Shown here: positions 8,950 through 18,096 of the stretch, one piece after another | Layout of the letters: every line of letters starts with the position of its first letter | Numbering within the stretch: position 1 is the first letter of the stretch | Assembly: GCA_002104535.1 (NCBI GenBank) | Contig: NBOG01000001.1 | Location: 218,867 to 282,866 of the forward strand | From: Cognaticolwellia sediminilitoris | GTDB lineage: Bacteria > Pseudomonadota > Gammaproteobacteria > Enterobacterales > Alteromonadaceae | Length of the DNA stretch: 64,000 nucleotides | Direction of reading: 5' to 3' | Notes under the pieces: generated by a model | What the model saw: only the letters and a program-made list of their open reading frames with translations | Database searches by the model: none | Told to the model about the DNA's origin: nothing | Position numbers and translations under genes: made by a program

Positions 8950-10557
8950 TTAAGATAAGGAAGTATTTGACTCTATTTCTATAGATTGGTCATCATTTTG
9001 CTCTAAAGGCACTTTGACAATAAAGCAACAGCCCTGCTCATTTGAGTCAATATTAATTTGACCGCCAAGCTTGGAACTTACTAAATTGTAGACAATATTC
9101 ATACCTAAACCTGAACCACCATGACCTCGCTTTGTTGTTACAAATGGGTCAAATATTTTGTCTTTAATTTTAGAGTCTAAACCTTTACCGTTATCTTTAT
9201 AAATTAGGGTAAGAAATTCATCATCCAGCTTAAATTCAATACTAATCTCACCATCTTGTCGATTTTCAAAACCATGAATATGAGAGTTAGTTAAAAAATT
9301 AGTTAATATTTGATTCCATGCACTCGGGTAAGTCACCAAGTTAATATCATCATCTACTTGGATGTTAATTATATAGTTTTTCTGTTTAAATAATGTTCTT
9401 ACTGTATTAACAATATCTTTAACATGTTGTGCAATATTGATATTAATCTTCGGATCAGTATGTTGTTCAACAGCAACTGATTTAAAACCACGGATTAACT
9501 CAACCGCTTTATTTAAACTGCGCTCAATAATTTTTTGATACTCATCAAACATATTTAAGCTGAGTGCTAATTGTTTTTTCGTTAAGCTTGAATCCGCTAA
9601 TCCTTGATTCAATTCAGCTACTTGCTCTTTTAAAGCACTAACAGATGTGACACAAATACCTAAGGGGGTATTAACTTCATGAGCGACACCTGCAACAAGT
9701 TGTCCTAGCGATGCCATTTTCTCAGACTGCACAAGATGATCTTTAGCTAAGGTTAAATTATCCAGTGACTCTTGAAGTTGTTGGTTACTTTCAGCAAGTT
9801 TAGCAGTACGTTCATAAACTTTAATCTCTAAATCACCATTAAGGTTAATTAAAGCATTCTCAGCATCTTCTAATTGGATAATATCGTTTTTTAAGGTCAA
9901 ACGCATATCGTTGATTGCTGATACTAATTCATCTAGCTCATCGGTTTTTTTACTACGATTTTCGAGGAATAGTGGTGTATTAATATTTTCACTGTTCATC
10001 GCTTTAGAATACTGAGTAATGCGATAAAGGTGGCGGGTGATTAACCAATGAACAATAAAGAACGTACAAATGGCCACAATAAAAATTTTAATAAATTCAG
10101 AAGTTAATATAAAACCTGCTCTTTGCCATAATTGTTGATAAATATCTTCATAGTCTGCGGAAACTACGAGTGTGCCTATAACATTACCTTCAAAAGCGAT
10201 GGCGTACTCTTGTATTTTTTTCGCGTCGACTGTAACATCACCCGCTTGGTATACCTTACCAAAACTGGTGGTTATTTTTACATATCGAATATCAGGCAAG
10301 CGTTCAATACCGCCAATTTGTTGTTCCACTAGCGGTTCGTTAAAATCCCATAAACTTGTCGAAATTGACTGATTAAAACTCGAATCAATATCATTAAAGC
10401 GATCGTCTAATGATGAAACTTCAGTTTGAAAATCTACATATATTTGAATTAACGTTGAACAAACAGATAAAAAAGAGCTGCACAAAAAGATATAAACAAA
10501 GACTCTACGGCTAAGTTTACTATTAAAAGCACTTTTAGTTTCTTTAGTTTTATCCAC
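8950..10557 (-). CDS. Orphan membrane sensor histidine kinase
   Basis: A 535-aa kinase. A membrane segment at 20-42 and a second at about 155-174 enclose a periplasmic sensor of ~110 residues (LWDFNEPLVEQQIGGI, seen in this type of Alteromonadales kinase). A linker with coiled-coil character (225-275) precedes the H-box MASLGQLVAGVAHEVNTPLG with phospho-accepting His293. The ATPase part has the N box (NQILTNFLTNSHIHGF), G1 (DNGKGLD) and G2 (GHGGSGLGMNIV). No receiver domain or response regulator lies nearby, so its partner is encoded elsewhere. It is transcribed divergently from the alkylation-repair gene. Confidence 0.92.
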   Translation of the reverse strand: MDKTKETKSAFNSKLSRRVFVYIFLCSSFLSVCSTLIQIYVDFQTEVSSLDDRFNDIDSSFNQSISTSLWDFNEPLVEQQIGGIERLPDIRYVKITTSFGKVYQAGDVTVDAKKIQEYAIAFEGNVIGTLVVSADYEDIYQQLWQRAGFILTSEFIKIFIVAICTFFIVHWLITRHLYRITQYSKAMNSENINTPLFLENRSKKTDELDELVSAINDMRLTLKNDIIQLEDAENALINLNGDLEIKVYERTAKLAESNQQLQESLDNLTLAKDHLVQSEKMASLGQLVAGVAHEVNTPLGICVTSVSALKEQVAELNQGLADSSLTKKQLALSLNMFDEYQKIIERSLNKAVELIRGFKSVAVEQHTDPKININIAQHVKDIVNTVRTLFKQKNYIINIQVDDDINLVTYPSAWNQILTNFLTNSHIHGFENRQDGEISIEFKLDDEFLTLIYKDNGKGLDSKIKDKIFDPFVTTKRGHGGSGLGMNIVYNLVSSKLGGQINIDSNEQGCCFIVKVPLEQNDDQSIEIESNTSLS

Positions 10558-10826
10558 GAATTATTTTTATCATTTTAATAATACTTATTTACATCCTATC
10601 ACTATTAAAATAGTAGAGTGCAATAAAGTCAAATTGCAAAGCCATAATTTATAAATAAAAATCAGATTTTAATCACGCTCATTGAGTTTAATTTGTCTAA
10701 TTAAGCTAATTGACCTTCTGTACAATTAGTTATTCACTTATATTTGAGGCCTTGTCCGATTTTCGCTAGTCATTTAATTTACCTAGGGTATGATTTAAAA
10801 AATAATGAAATATGTAGAAATAAAAT

Positions 10827-12257
10827 ATGTTGAGTATTGAGGTTTGCGAAAGTGCCAGGTTAAGTCGAGATGCTCGTTTTGATGGTAGATTTTTTACTGC
10901 GGTACTAACAACCGGTATTTTTTGCCGACCTATTTGCCCTGCTCGTCCACCCAAACCTGAAAATGTTACTTATTATGAAAATGCCGAATTAGCTCAACAA
11001 TCGGGCTTCCGTCCATGCAAACGTTGTTTTCCACAATTAGCGCCAAACTTACCTTTACCGAGAAAAATAAAACAAATCACCCAAGCATATTATGAGAATA
11101 GCTACAGCTTACAAAAGTGCGCTAAGCAGTTGGCTATCAGTGAAAGGCAAATTCGTCGCCTATTTGTGCAATATTACGGTTTGCCACCGAGTGAATTCTT
11201 CCATCAGCAACGTTTATTACTGGCTCATAAACTACTGATATCGACATCATTAAGTATCACAAACGTAGCGTTCGCAGCAGGTTTTAATAGTATCCGAAGG
11301 TTCAATGAGGTGATAATGCAGACCTACAAGACGACTCCTAGCGAGATAAGAGGTAATAAAATTATCAGCTCCGATCAGCCAGTGACTATTTTACTGCCAT
11401 ACAAAGCACCATTTGATTGGCCATTAATGTTAAGTTTTTTTCGCTCAAGACAAATGAGCAACATTGAAGATATAACGACAGAGCATTATTTTCGTACCCT
11501 TGACCTAGAATCTTGCCGAGGATGGCTAAAAGTAAGCCATCATCCAGTTAAAAACGCTTTAAACTTAACCGTTAAATTAACTGATTATAGTTATTTGCAT
11601 CAAATTATTGTCCGTGTTCGTCGGATGTTTGACCTCGATGCAGATATGCAAATTATTCATCAGCATTTAACTGCACACCCGAAACTAGCGCAAGTTATTG
11701 AAAAGTTTCCAGGCTTAAGGTTACCGGGTTGTTGGGATATTTTTGAATTTTCAATTAGAGCCATCTTAGGACAACAAATTTCAGTAAAAGGCGCAACGAC
11801 GCTGGCACAACGCATCGCAGAAAAATATGGTGATGATGTTGTAGAAATAGAACAACCTGAAGATATAGCGGTAAAAAAATACTTTCCGACAATAAATGCA
11901 TTAATGCATGTCGATTATCAAGAAATTGGTTTAACTCGGTCTCGTATCGCTACCCTACAAACGTGGGTCAGTTACTTTAAAGAAAATGAAGCGATATTTA
12001 CCAAAGGTTTAACCATTGAAGAGTTAGAACAAGCTTTAACGCAGCTAAAAGGTATTGGGCCCTGGACAGTTAATTATATTGGTATGCGAGGTTTAAGTGA
12101 TCCTGACGCTTTTCCTAGCGCCGACTTAGGTATTATTAAGGCTTTAACTGTCGATGAGACAAAACCTAAAAATAAAGATATTTTAGCTCTAGCGGAAAAA
12201 TGGCGACCTTGGCGTGCCTATGCTGCGATTTATTTATGGCAATCTCTAACATTATAG
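10827..12257 (+). CDS. Ada-type regulator fused to AlkA DNA-3-methyladenine glycosylase
   Basis: A 476-aa fusion. Residues 1-75 are the Ada zinc domain, with the four zinc cysteines C33, C37, C64 and C67 (FCRPICPARPP, GFRPCKRCF); in Ada the first of these accepts a methyl group from DNA phosphotriesters. Residues about 80-165 are an AraC-type helix-turn-helix. Residues ~185-476 are an AlkA glycosylase: the N-terminal AlkA domain, then the helix-hairpin-helix LKGIGPWTVNYIGMR with the catalytic-type Asp in FPSADLGI. The protein should both sense methylation and excise 3-methyl purines. The methyltransferase activity missing from this Ada module is supplied by ogt directly downstream. Confidence 0.92.
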   Translation: MLSIEVCESARLSRDARFDGRFFTAVLTTGIFCRPICPARPPKPENVTYYENAELAQQSGFRPCKRCFPQLAPNLPLPRKIKQITQAYYENSYSLQKCAKQLAISERQIRRLFVQYYGLPPSEFFHQQRLLLAHKLLISTSLSITNVAFAAGFNSIRRFNEVIMQTYKTTPSEIRGNKIISSDQPVTILLPYKAPFDWPLMLSFFRSRQMSNIEDITTEHYFRTLDLESCRGWLKVSHHPVKNALNLTVKLTDYSYLHQIIVRVRRMFDLDADMQIIHQHLTAHPKLAQVIEKFPGLRLPGCWDIFEFSIRAILGQQISVKGATTLAQRIAEKYGDDVVEIEQPEDIAVKKYFPTINALMHVDYQEIGLTRSRIATLQTWVSYFKENEAIFTKGLTIEELEQALTQLKGIGPWTVNYIGMRGLSDPDAFPSADLGIIKALTVDETKPKNKDILALAEKWRPWRAYAAIYLWQSLTL

Positions 12258-12303
12258 AACTAGCGCACTTATCATCGAGCTAGAGAAATTTAAGGAACGA
12301 ACA

Positions 12304-12780
12304 ATGTATTACTGTACTTATCAATCACCTTTAGGCGAAATTGCCTTAACCGCCAATGAACAGGGTTTAAGCGCATTAGCTTTTCAAGCTGGAAAATCAC
12401 CGATTTCTACCGATGAATTAACTGAAGATAACAGTAAGTTTACCACCGTGATACAGCAACTCAGCGAATACTTTACAGGTGAAAGAAAGCAATTTGATTT
12501 ACCACTAGCACCCGCCGGCACTAATTTTCAAAAGCAAGTTTGGCAAGCTTTAATGAAAATCCCCTGTGGAGAAACTAAAAGTTATGGTTGGATAGCTAAA
12601 AGTATTAATAATGAAAAAGCTGTACGTGCTGTTGGCACAGCTAATGGAGCAAATCCCATCGCCTTAATCGTACCTTGTCATCGCGTGATTGGTAGTAATG
12701 GTAAATTAACCGGATACGCTGGCGGTTTAGCCTTAAAAGCCAAGCTCTTAATGCACGAAGGCGCACAATTTAAACCTTAA
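12304..12780 (+). CDS. ogt: Methylated-DNA-[protein]-cysteine S-methyltransferase
   Basis: A 158-aa suicide repair protein that takes methyl groups from O6-methylguanine and O4-methylthymine. The active-site motif PCHRVIG (124-130, acceptor Cys125) and the DNA-binding helix (VRAVGTANGANP) are intact. A GGAACGA ribosome site sits just before the ATG at 12304. It follows the Ada-AlkA fusion by 46 bp on the same strand, so the two probably form an alkylation-damage operon, plausibly induced by the upstream fusion protein. Confidence 0.95.
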   Translation: MYYCTYQSPLGEIALTANEQGLSALAFQAGKSPISTDELTEDNSKFTTVIQQLSEYFTGERKQFDLPLAPAGTNFQKQVWQALMKIPCGETKSYGWIAKSINNEKAVRAVGTANGANPIALIVPCHRVIGSNGKLTGYAGGLALKAKLLMHEGAQFKP

Positions 12781-13038
12781 TGTTGGCAACGCGGCTATAT
12801 GAATTCAAACAATATAGTCGCATTAAAAACTCGAGAAGAATTCTTTCAGTATAAGAACGACATTCAACTTCTGATTTTATTCGTTTTACTCTCTCAGGTT
12901 ATGCATCACTATCAATGTGTGCCAACTCGTCAAATTACTCGTCAACGGTATAACTCCCGTAATCAGACTCAGAACTCAATACTTATTTCTAGAAGCCTTA
13001 CGCGCAAATTAACAAGCAAAATATTGTAATGGAAATAA

Positions 13039-13069
13039 GCAAGGCACTACTTATACCTTGCCTTTTTTG
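13039..13069 (+). terminator. Intrinsic terminator downstream of ogt
   Basis: GCAAGG and CCTTGC are separated by 11 nt and followed by a run of six T. It lies 260 bp after the ogt stop; the stretch between 12781 and 13038 holds no gene I can support. Confidence 0.6.
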
Positions 13070-13092
13070 TCCTACTTTAATGGCTTGTATTT

Positions 13093-13572
13093 TTATTTTA
13101 AATTGGAGACTCTCACATAAATGGCATCACAATCTTTGTCACTTTTATCAACATAAAAACTAATAGGGTATCCTAAGTTTTCATTAAAGCTAGGTAACTC
13201 TTCACTACCTTTGGAAGCAGTAAACTGGATTGATTTACTTTCAACTAATAAGAATAGGTGAGAAAAAACATCATCAATGGTAGTTGCATTGTCAATATCG
13301 GCTATTTCACTTGTACCTGAATAAAAAACTGAAGCTACTAAGCCATCTTCAACATTAATATCAACAGCTGGCAATTCATCAGCTGTTGGACAATCGCTAA
13401 GGCTGCTCTGATAAGTAAAGGAATAATCTGAAAGGGAACTCGATTTCCATTTGTCTTGGTTTTCTAGAATAGTAGACCTCAATTCTTCAATATTTGTTGA
13501 GTGATTTTTATTATTGTCATCACAAGATATTAAAATAAAGCAGAGGAAAACACTTAACAATTTAAAATTCAT
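13093..13572 (-). CDS. Small lipoprotein resembling DUF6174 proteins
   Basis: Start chosen at the ATG at 13572, which has a good AAGGAT site 5 nt upstream; a longer frame to 13632 adds 20 residues without one. The resulting 159-aa protein begins MNFKLLSVFLCFILISC, a lipoprotein signal with the lipid-accepting Cys17. The body (DKWKSSSLSDYSFTYQ, then a secretion-type pair of cysteines) resembles the DUF6174 family of small exported proteins of unknown function. No partner genes are evident. Confidence 0.7.
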   Translation of the reverse strand: MNFKLLSVFLCFILISCDDNNKNHSTNIEELRSTILENQDKWKSSSLSDYSFTYQSSLSDCPTADELPAVDINVEDGLVASVFYSGTSEIADIDNATTIDDVFSHLFLLVESKSIQFTASKGSEELPSFNENLGYPISFYVDKSDKDCDAIYVRVSNLK

Positions 13573-13913
13573 AAATATCCTTATTAAAATATAACAGTTA
13601 ATTCCGTGCGAGTTGTGCATTTTTATGCCCAATTACAGCGCATGTTCATAGTTCATCTATTAATACCAAAATTAATAACCCTTTGCTAGCTAAAGAGTTT
13701 ATTAGCAATTAGCTGAGAAGGTTAATACAAGCGATTACCTGTTTTAGATCAAACACTGAAAATCTATATCGTCAATACAAGAATATCATTGCTAACGTTC
13801 ACTTCATTTGAACAAAATATGTAAACATACATTTTCTTGAGTTTAGGGTGAATAAATTTGATTTTGGCAAATTACAAATGCTGCTATGATAGCTCAGATT
13901 TTTTTGTAGATGT
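13573..13913. other. Intergenic stretch without a recognised gene
   Basis: AT-rich, divergent region between the lipoprotein gene and the small membrane-protein gene. It holds two small inverted repeats (TATTAAT/ATTAATA near 13657-13676 and TGTTT-N6-AAACA at 13740-13755). Neither can be assigned to a known regulator with confidence. Confidence 0.4.
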
Positions 13914-14279
13914 TTGAGTATTATTTTGGAAATTATTGTCGTTATAGTCGCCTTCGCAGTGGTATTTTTGATTTGGTTAATTTGGCAGTTGATGCGGGCT
14001 AAACACTTTACTCAATTTAAGCAGCAGATTACACAAGAGTTAAAACCTAAAGTTATTGCAGCAATTATTGCCGAAATGGCTGAAAGTCGAACAGAGCAAA
14101 AGCCTAATACTCCCGCGCATCAAGAAGCCACTATACTTTACTGGACCGCATCAACGAGCAGAATTTTACAAGCGGCATTGATGAGAGAGATCATTGATGA
14201 AAACTGGCTAAAGGAAACTGGCAACCTGCGTAATTGTCAGCATTTATTTCATATCGAAAGCGATAAATTACATCGCTAA
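13914..14279 (+). CDS. Small single-pass membrane protein of unknown function
   Basis: A 121-aa protein starting at TTG 13914; no in-frame ATG lies upstream before a stop, and the next ATG would remove the membrane segment. Residues 4-27 form one strong hydrophobic helix, followed by a cytoplasmic-looking region (KHFTQFKQQITQELKPKVIA) and an ending with several His and Cys. I do not recognise the family. It precedes a bidirectional terminator shared with trmB. Confidence 0.6.
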   Translation: MSIILEIIVVIVAFAVVFLIWLIWQLMRAKHFTQFKQQITQELKPKVIAAIIAEMAESRTEQKPNTPAHQEATILYWTASTSRILQAALMREIIDENWLKETGNLRNCQHLFHIESDKLHR

Positions 14280-14308
14280 GTTAAATATTTTTACCTAAGC
14301 GTAAAACT

Positions 14309-14334
14309 AAAAAAGAGCGTTATCGCTCTTTTTT
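14309..14334. terminator. Bidirectional intrinsic terminator
   Basis: AAAAAAGAGCG, a TTAT loop and CGCTCTTTTTT give a symmetrical hairpin with A and T tracts on either side, able to end transcription of the small membrane-protein gene and of trmB, which converge here. Confidence 0.85.
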
Positions 14335-14360
14335 CATTTAACCTATTTAGCAAAAAAATA

Positions 14361-15086
14361 TTAAGCTAATTTTTCAAACTGTAAGTCCCAAACACCATGA
14401 CCTAAATTTTGCCCTCGGTTTTCGAACTTAGTTAATGGTCGTGAATCAGGACGCGGTACGTAGTCATTGTTCGGCGATAAGTTTTTATAGCCAGGTGATG
14501 AGGTCATATCTTCTAACATACATTCCGCGTAGTTTTCCCAGTCAGTGGCCATATGAAACACACCGCCAACTTTTAGCTTTTGACGAATGGCTTCAACAAA
14601 GCTCGCTTGTACAATACGACGTTTATGATGCTTCTTTTTATGCCAAGGATCAGGGAAAAACAATTGCACCGTTGTTAACGACTCATTTGGAATGCAGTCG
14701 GCTAACACTTCTATAGCATCATGTTCATATACTTTAAGGTTATTAACGCCTTCTTCTTGCGCTAAACCAATACAAGCGCCAACGCCAGGACGATGTACTT
14801 CTACACCAATAAAGTTAAGCTCAGGCGCGTTTTTAGCCATTTCGACTAATGATTTACCCATGCCAAAGCCAATTTCGAGCACAACTGGATTGTCATTACC
14901 AAACAATGCGCTAGGATCAATCAGCCCATCTTGATGGTTCAAGCCCATAGTATCCCAAAACTGCTCTAAAGCTTTTGCTTGACCATTAGTAAGGCGGCCT
15001 TCGCGTTTAACAAAGCTTCGTACTTTTCGAATGTACTTGCCTTCTTGCTCTGCTTGTTCAACGGTTTTGTGGCTTCTGTCTGTCAT
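14361..15086 (-). CDS. trmB: tRNA (guanine-N7)-methyltransferase TrmB
   Basis: A 241-aa SAM-dependent methyltransferase that makes m7G46 in the tRNA variable loop. The SAM-binding motif [11 protein letters not shown], the acidic [11 protein letters not shown] strand and the catalytic region [16 protein letters not shown] are all intact; length is normal. It lies downstream of yggL on the same strand (134-bp gap). In E. coli trmB and yggL also sit together, next to mutY; here mutY is about 9 kb away on the other side of the cytochrome cluster. Confidence 0.97.
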   Translation of the reverse strand: MTDRSHKTVEQAEQEGKYIRKVRSFVKREGRLTNGQAKALEQFWDTMGLNHQDGLIDPSALFGNDNPVVLEIGFGMGKSLVEMAKNAPELNFIGVEVHRPGVGACIGLAQEEGVNNLKVYEHDAIEVLADCIPNESLTTVQLFFPDPWHKKKHHKRRIVQASFVEAIRQKLKVGGVFHMATDWENYAECMLEDMTSSPGYKNLSPNNDYVPRPDSRPLTKFENRGQNLGHGVWDLQFEKLA

Positions 15087-15220
15087 AATACTGTCTATTA
15101 TTTAGTTGTGTCATCGAATTTGGGCGCGTATTATCCTTGTTTAATGACTGAAATTCAATCGCGGCATTACACCTAACAAGCTTTAATTTTGCGCCCGTAT
15201 AATAACTTTTTTGCTAAAGG

Positions 15221-15559
15221 CTACTCAGCCCACCAAACATCGTACAATGGACCAACTGTAACGGCAGTTGCGCCATTATCTGTAAGCCATTTTTCTACTA
15301 ATTGACGGTGCTCTTCGGTGCATTTACCTAATTGTTGAGTGCAAATTAAGCCATGCCACAAAGTATCACCCTCTCCGCCAAAGCCTAAACCATTAGGATC
15401 AATCGCTTCATCAAAAAACTTAGTTAAAAAAGCATCAACCGCTTCATTGTCGGCGCCTTCATCAATTTGCCAAGCAATATCAAAACCTAATTCTTGATAT
15501 TCATCAACACGTAATTTTTTACGTAAACGATTACTACGATTTTTTGCATCTATTTTCAT
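15221..15559 (-). CDS. yggL: YggL-family protein (DUF469, 50S-associated)
   Basis: A 112-aa cytoplasmic protein with the DUF469 pattern: basic N-terminus (NRSNRLRKKLRVDEYQELGF), then FDEAIDPNGLGFGG and WLTDNGATAVTVGPLYDVWW at the end. The E. coli homologue associates with the large ribosomal subunit. It is the upstream member of a unit with trmB and is divergent from the decaheme cytochrome operon. Confidence 0.93.
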   Translation of the reverse strand: MKIDAKNRSNRLRKKLRVDEYQELGFDIAWQIDEGADNEAVDAFLTKFFDEAIDPNGLGFGGEGDTLWHGLICTQQLGKCTEEHRQLVEKWLTDNGATAVTVGPLYDVWWAE

Positions 15560-15709
15560 TTTTATTTCCCGTCGTTGCTGCTAAAACTTCGAATACTTGT
15601 TTTGTTCGGCAGTCTAGTACTAAGCGAGGTGTTTGCCAATAACTTAGCTAAAAAAATTGCAAATAATGTAACTACTGTCCAGTACTAGCAATATATTTAT
15701 CAGTACAAC

Positions 15710-15731
15710 AAATGTGATCTAGATCAAGTTT
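15710..15731. promoter_or_regulatory. CRP/FNR-type operator upstream of the mtr cluster
   Basis: The site core TGTGATCTAGATCAAG, flanked by AAA and TTT, departs from the CRP consensus TGTGA-N6-TCACA mainly in the right half, and contains GTGAT-N4-ATCAA, one mismatch from the FNR consensus. It lies 156 bp upstream of the mtrC start within a 327-bp gap (15560-15886) that holds no gene. CRP controls the mtr genes in Shewanella, which makes this placement sensible. Confidence 0.65.
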
Positions 15732-15886
15732 ACGGCAATAAGATGCTATTTAAGTGGTGAAAACCTTAGCAATATTCGCGGTTATTCTTAGCTGTACTAT
15801 CTTCACACTATGGCGTTAGCTTTGCTCTCTAGTGACCATAATCATAAAAATTTCCACAAAAATGACTTTTCTCTGGGATAAACTTC

Positions 15887-18094
15887 ATGGCTAATGCTCA
15901 ACACTTCCACAAATCTACGCCTTTATGGTTAAGAAAAGGTTTAATGACTTTACTGATGTTTTTACTCTCCTTAATGTTATTGGCATGCGGTAGTGATGGT
16001 AAAGATGGTCAAAATGGCGCGCCTGGCGAAACCGGCCCAGTTGCCCCCAGTGCTCCCGAAGTTTCGACTAACGCAACGGCTTTGATGGTGACAATAAACT
16101 CAGTCGAAATTAACAGTACCGCTGTAGTTAATTTCACCGTTATAGACCAAAAGGGTTTACCTGTAGTTAATCTCTCTGGCCCGCGATTTTCACTGGCTAA
16201 ATTAATCCCCGGCAGCCACGGCAACAACAGTGCATGGCAAAGCTATATAAACACCACTGAAGATGCCGATGGTAATGGCCCTGGCACAGAGACCACAATT
16301 CAAGCGACCCAAGACCGTACTGGCACTTTAACCAATAATCAAGATGGTAGTTATAGCTATACCTTTAGTAACAATATCAGTGAAATAACTAGCCCAATAG
16401 CCGTAACTTATCAGCCAGAGTTTAGCCATCGACTGGCGATTCAAATCAGTGGCAATGAGCAACCGGTAACCAATGTTATTTATGATTGGCGACCTGCTGA
16501 TGGCGCTACTAGCGATATTTTTCGCCGAGAAATAGTTAAAACACAAAGTTGTAATACTTGCCATGATGGCTTGGCGCTACACGGTGGTGGCCGGGTAGAG
16601 AGCCAAATGTGCGTCACTTGTCATAATCCTGGCAGCGTTGATGCCAACAGTGGCAACACCGTTGATTACACGGTGATGATCCATAAAATTCATCGTGGTG
16701 AGCAGTTACCTAGCGTTGTTGCCGGTAATGAATATGCGATTTGGGGTTTTAGAGATACTAAGCATGATTATTCTGAGGTCACCCTGCCGATGGATATTCG
16801 CAATTGTAGCAAATGCCATGACAGCTCAGATACCCAAACGCCGAATGCGGGGAATTGGCAAAGTATGCCAACCATAGAGGCCTGCGGTTCATGTCACGAC
16901 GACATTGATTTTGCCTTAGGAAAATCAGGTGGCCATGCGGGCGGTATAATGACAGATAACAGCGAATGTAGCGTTTGCCATAGAGCAGGAGGCTTTGTTG
17001 GTAGCATTGCCGACTCACATCAAATCAGCAGACAAGTTGCCACTAGTAAATTTCAATTTAATATATTATCGGTAACTAATACCGCGCCAAGTGAATTCCC
17101 TAAAGTGACTTTTTCCATTACCAACCCAGAAGCAGGCGATGCCGCCTATGACATTTTAAATGATGCAGAGTTTACTGCTGGCGGCGGGGCATCACGCATT
17201 GCCGTCGATATCGCTTGGAGTACCACCGAATATAACAACGAAGGTACAGGAGCTTTAGTCGCTAACGCATTATCGCTAAACCCACTAACCAGCGCCTTTG
17301 ACAATGGTGATGGTAGTTTTACCGTCACCTCGACAACCGCCATTCCTGCTGGACAAACAGGCTCAGGCTCGGTAGCACTCGAAGGGCACCCGGCCCTCGA
17401 TTTAGATAATGATGGTAGCTTTACCGATCGTGTGCCGGTAAAAACAGTCGTGAGCTATTTCACGATTACCGACTTTAGCGCAATAGCTAGACGCGATGTG
17501 GTAACCATTGAGAAGTGTCAAACTTGCCATGTTAATTTAAGCCTGCACGGTGATAATCGTAATGACAACATCCCTGCCTGTCTCATGTGTCACAACCCTA
17601 GTGCAACCGACATAAATCGTCGCCCTGCTTCCCCTGCTGATGGTTTAAAAGAACAATCAGTTGATTTTAAGCATATGATCCACGCCATTCACGCCAGTGG
17701 AAAACGAGAAAACCCCTTTATTGTTTATGGTTTTGGTAATTCAAAACATGACTTTAGTACTGTCACCTACCCTGGAAAATTAAACAACTGTCAGGCCTGC
17801 CATGTCGCAGACAGTTATCAATTGCCACTGAAACAGCAAGTACAAGGTACAACCATTGATTCCGGTGCCAGCTTAGCAGCGCGGGCAGATGATTTGAAAG
17901 TTACGCCAACAGCAGCGGTGTGCTCTTCATGTCATGACGACCCTTTATCAAAAGCACATATGCTGCAAAATGGCGGCGCGTCTTTTAGTACTAGCCAAGC
18001 AGAAATAGACAACTTTGACGTGGTCGAAACTTGTGTGTTTTGTCATGGTGATGGCGCACTCAGCGATGTCAAAGTCGTTCACGGGGTGAAATAG
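15887..18094 (+). CDS. mtrC: OmcA/MtrC-family decaheme c-type cytochrome lipoprotein
   Basis: Predicted cell-surface terminal reductase that passes electrons to extracellular acceptors such as metal oxides, flavins or humics. The 735-aa protein has a lipoprotein signal (LMLLAC) followed by a short collagen-like stretch (GKDGQNGAPGETG). I count ten CXXCH heme motifs in two sets of five (CNTCH, CVTCH, CSKCH, CGSCH, CSVCH; then CQTCH, CLMCH, CQACH, CSSCH, CVFCH), the two-pentaheme layout of OmcA/MtrC. It leads an operon with mtrA starting 2 bp after its stop. The coding sequence looks richer in G and C than its neighbours, hinting at transfer. Confidence 0.95.
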   Translation: MANAQHFHKSTPLWLRKGLMTLLMFLLSLMLLACGSDGKDGQNGAPGETGPVAPSAPEVSTNATALMVTINSVEINSTAVVNFTVIDQKGLPVVNLSGPRFSLAKLIPGSHGNNSAWQSYINTTEDADGNGPGTETTIQATQDRTGTLTNNQDGSYSYTFSNNISEITSPIAVTYQPEFSHRLAIQISGNEQPVTNVIYDWRPADGATSDIFRREIVKTQSCNTCHDGLALHGGGRVESQMCVTCHNPGSVDANSGNTVDYTVMIHKIHRGEQLPSVVAGNEYAIWGFRDTKHDYSEVTLPMDIRNCSKCHDSSDTQTPNAGNWQSMPTIEACGSCHDDIDFALGKSGGHAGGIMTDNSECSVCHRAGGFVGSIADSHQISRQVATSKFQFNILSVTNTAPSEFPKVTFSITNPEAGDAAYDILNDAEFTAGGGASRIAVDIAWSTTEYNNEGTGALVANALSLNPLTSAFDNGDGSFTVTSTTAIPAGQTGSGSVALEGHPALDLDNDGSFTDRVPVKTVVSYFTITDFSAIARRDVVTIEKCQTCHVNLSLHGDNRNDNIPACLMCHNPSATDINRRPASPADGLKEQSVDFKHMIHAIHASGKRENPFIVYGFGNSKHDFSTVTYPGKLNNCQACHVADSYQLPLKQQVQGTTIDSGASLAARADDLKVTPTAAVCSSCHDDPLSKAHMLQNGGASFSTSQAEIDNFDVVETCVFCHGDGALSDVKVVHGVK

Positions 18095-18096
18095 CA

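Noticed and set aside
12799..13029. 76-codon open frame after ogt
   Set aside because: No ribosome site, no recognisable domain, composition unlike neighbouring genes, and it lies in the interval before the ogt terminator.
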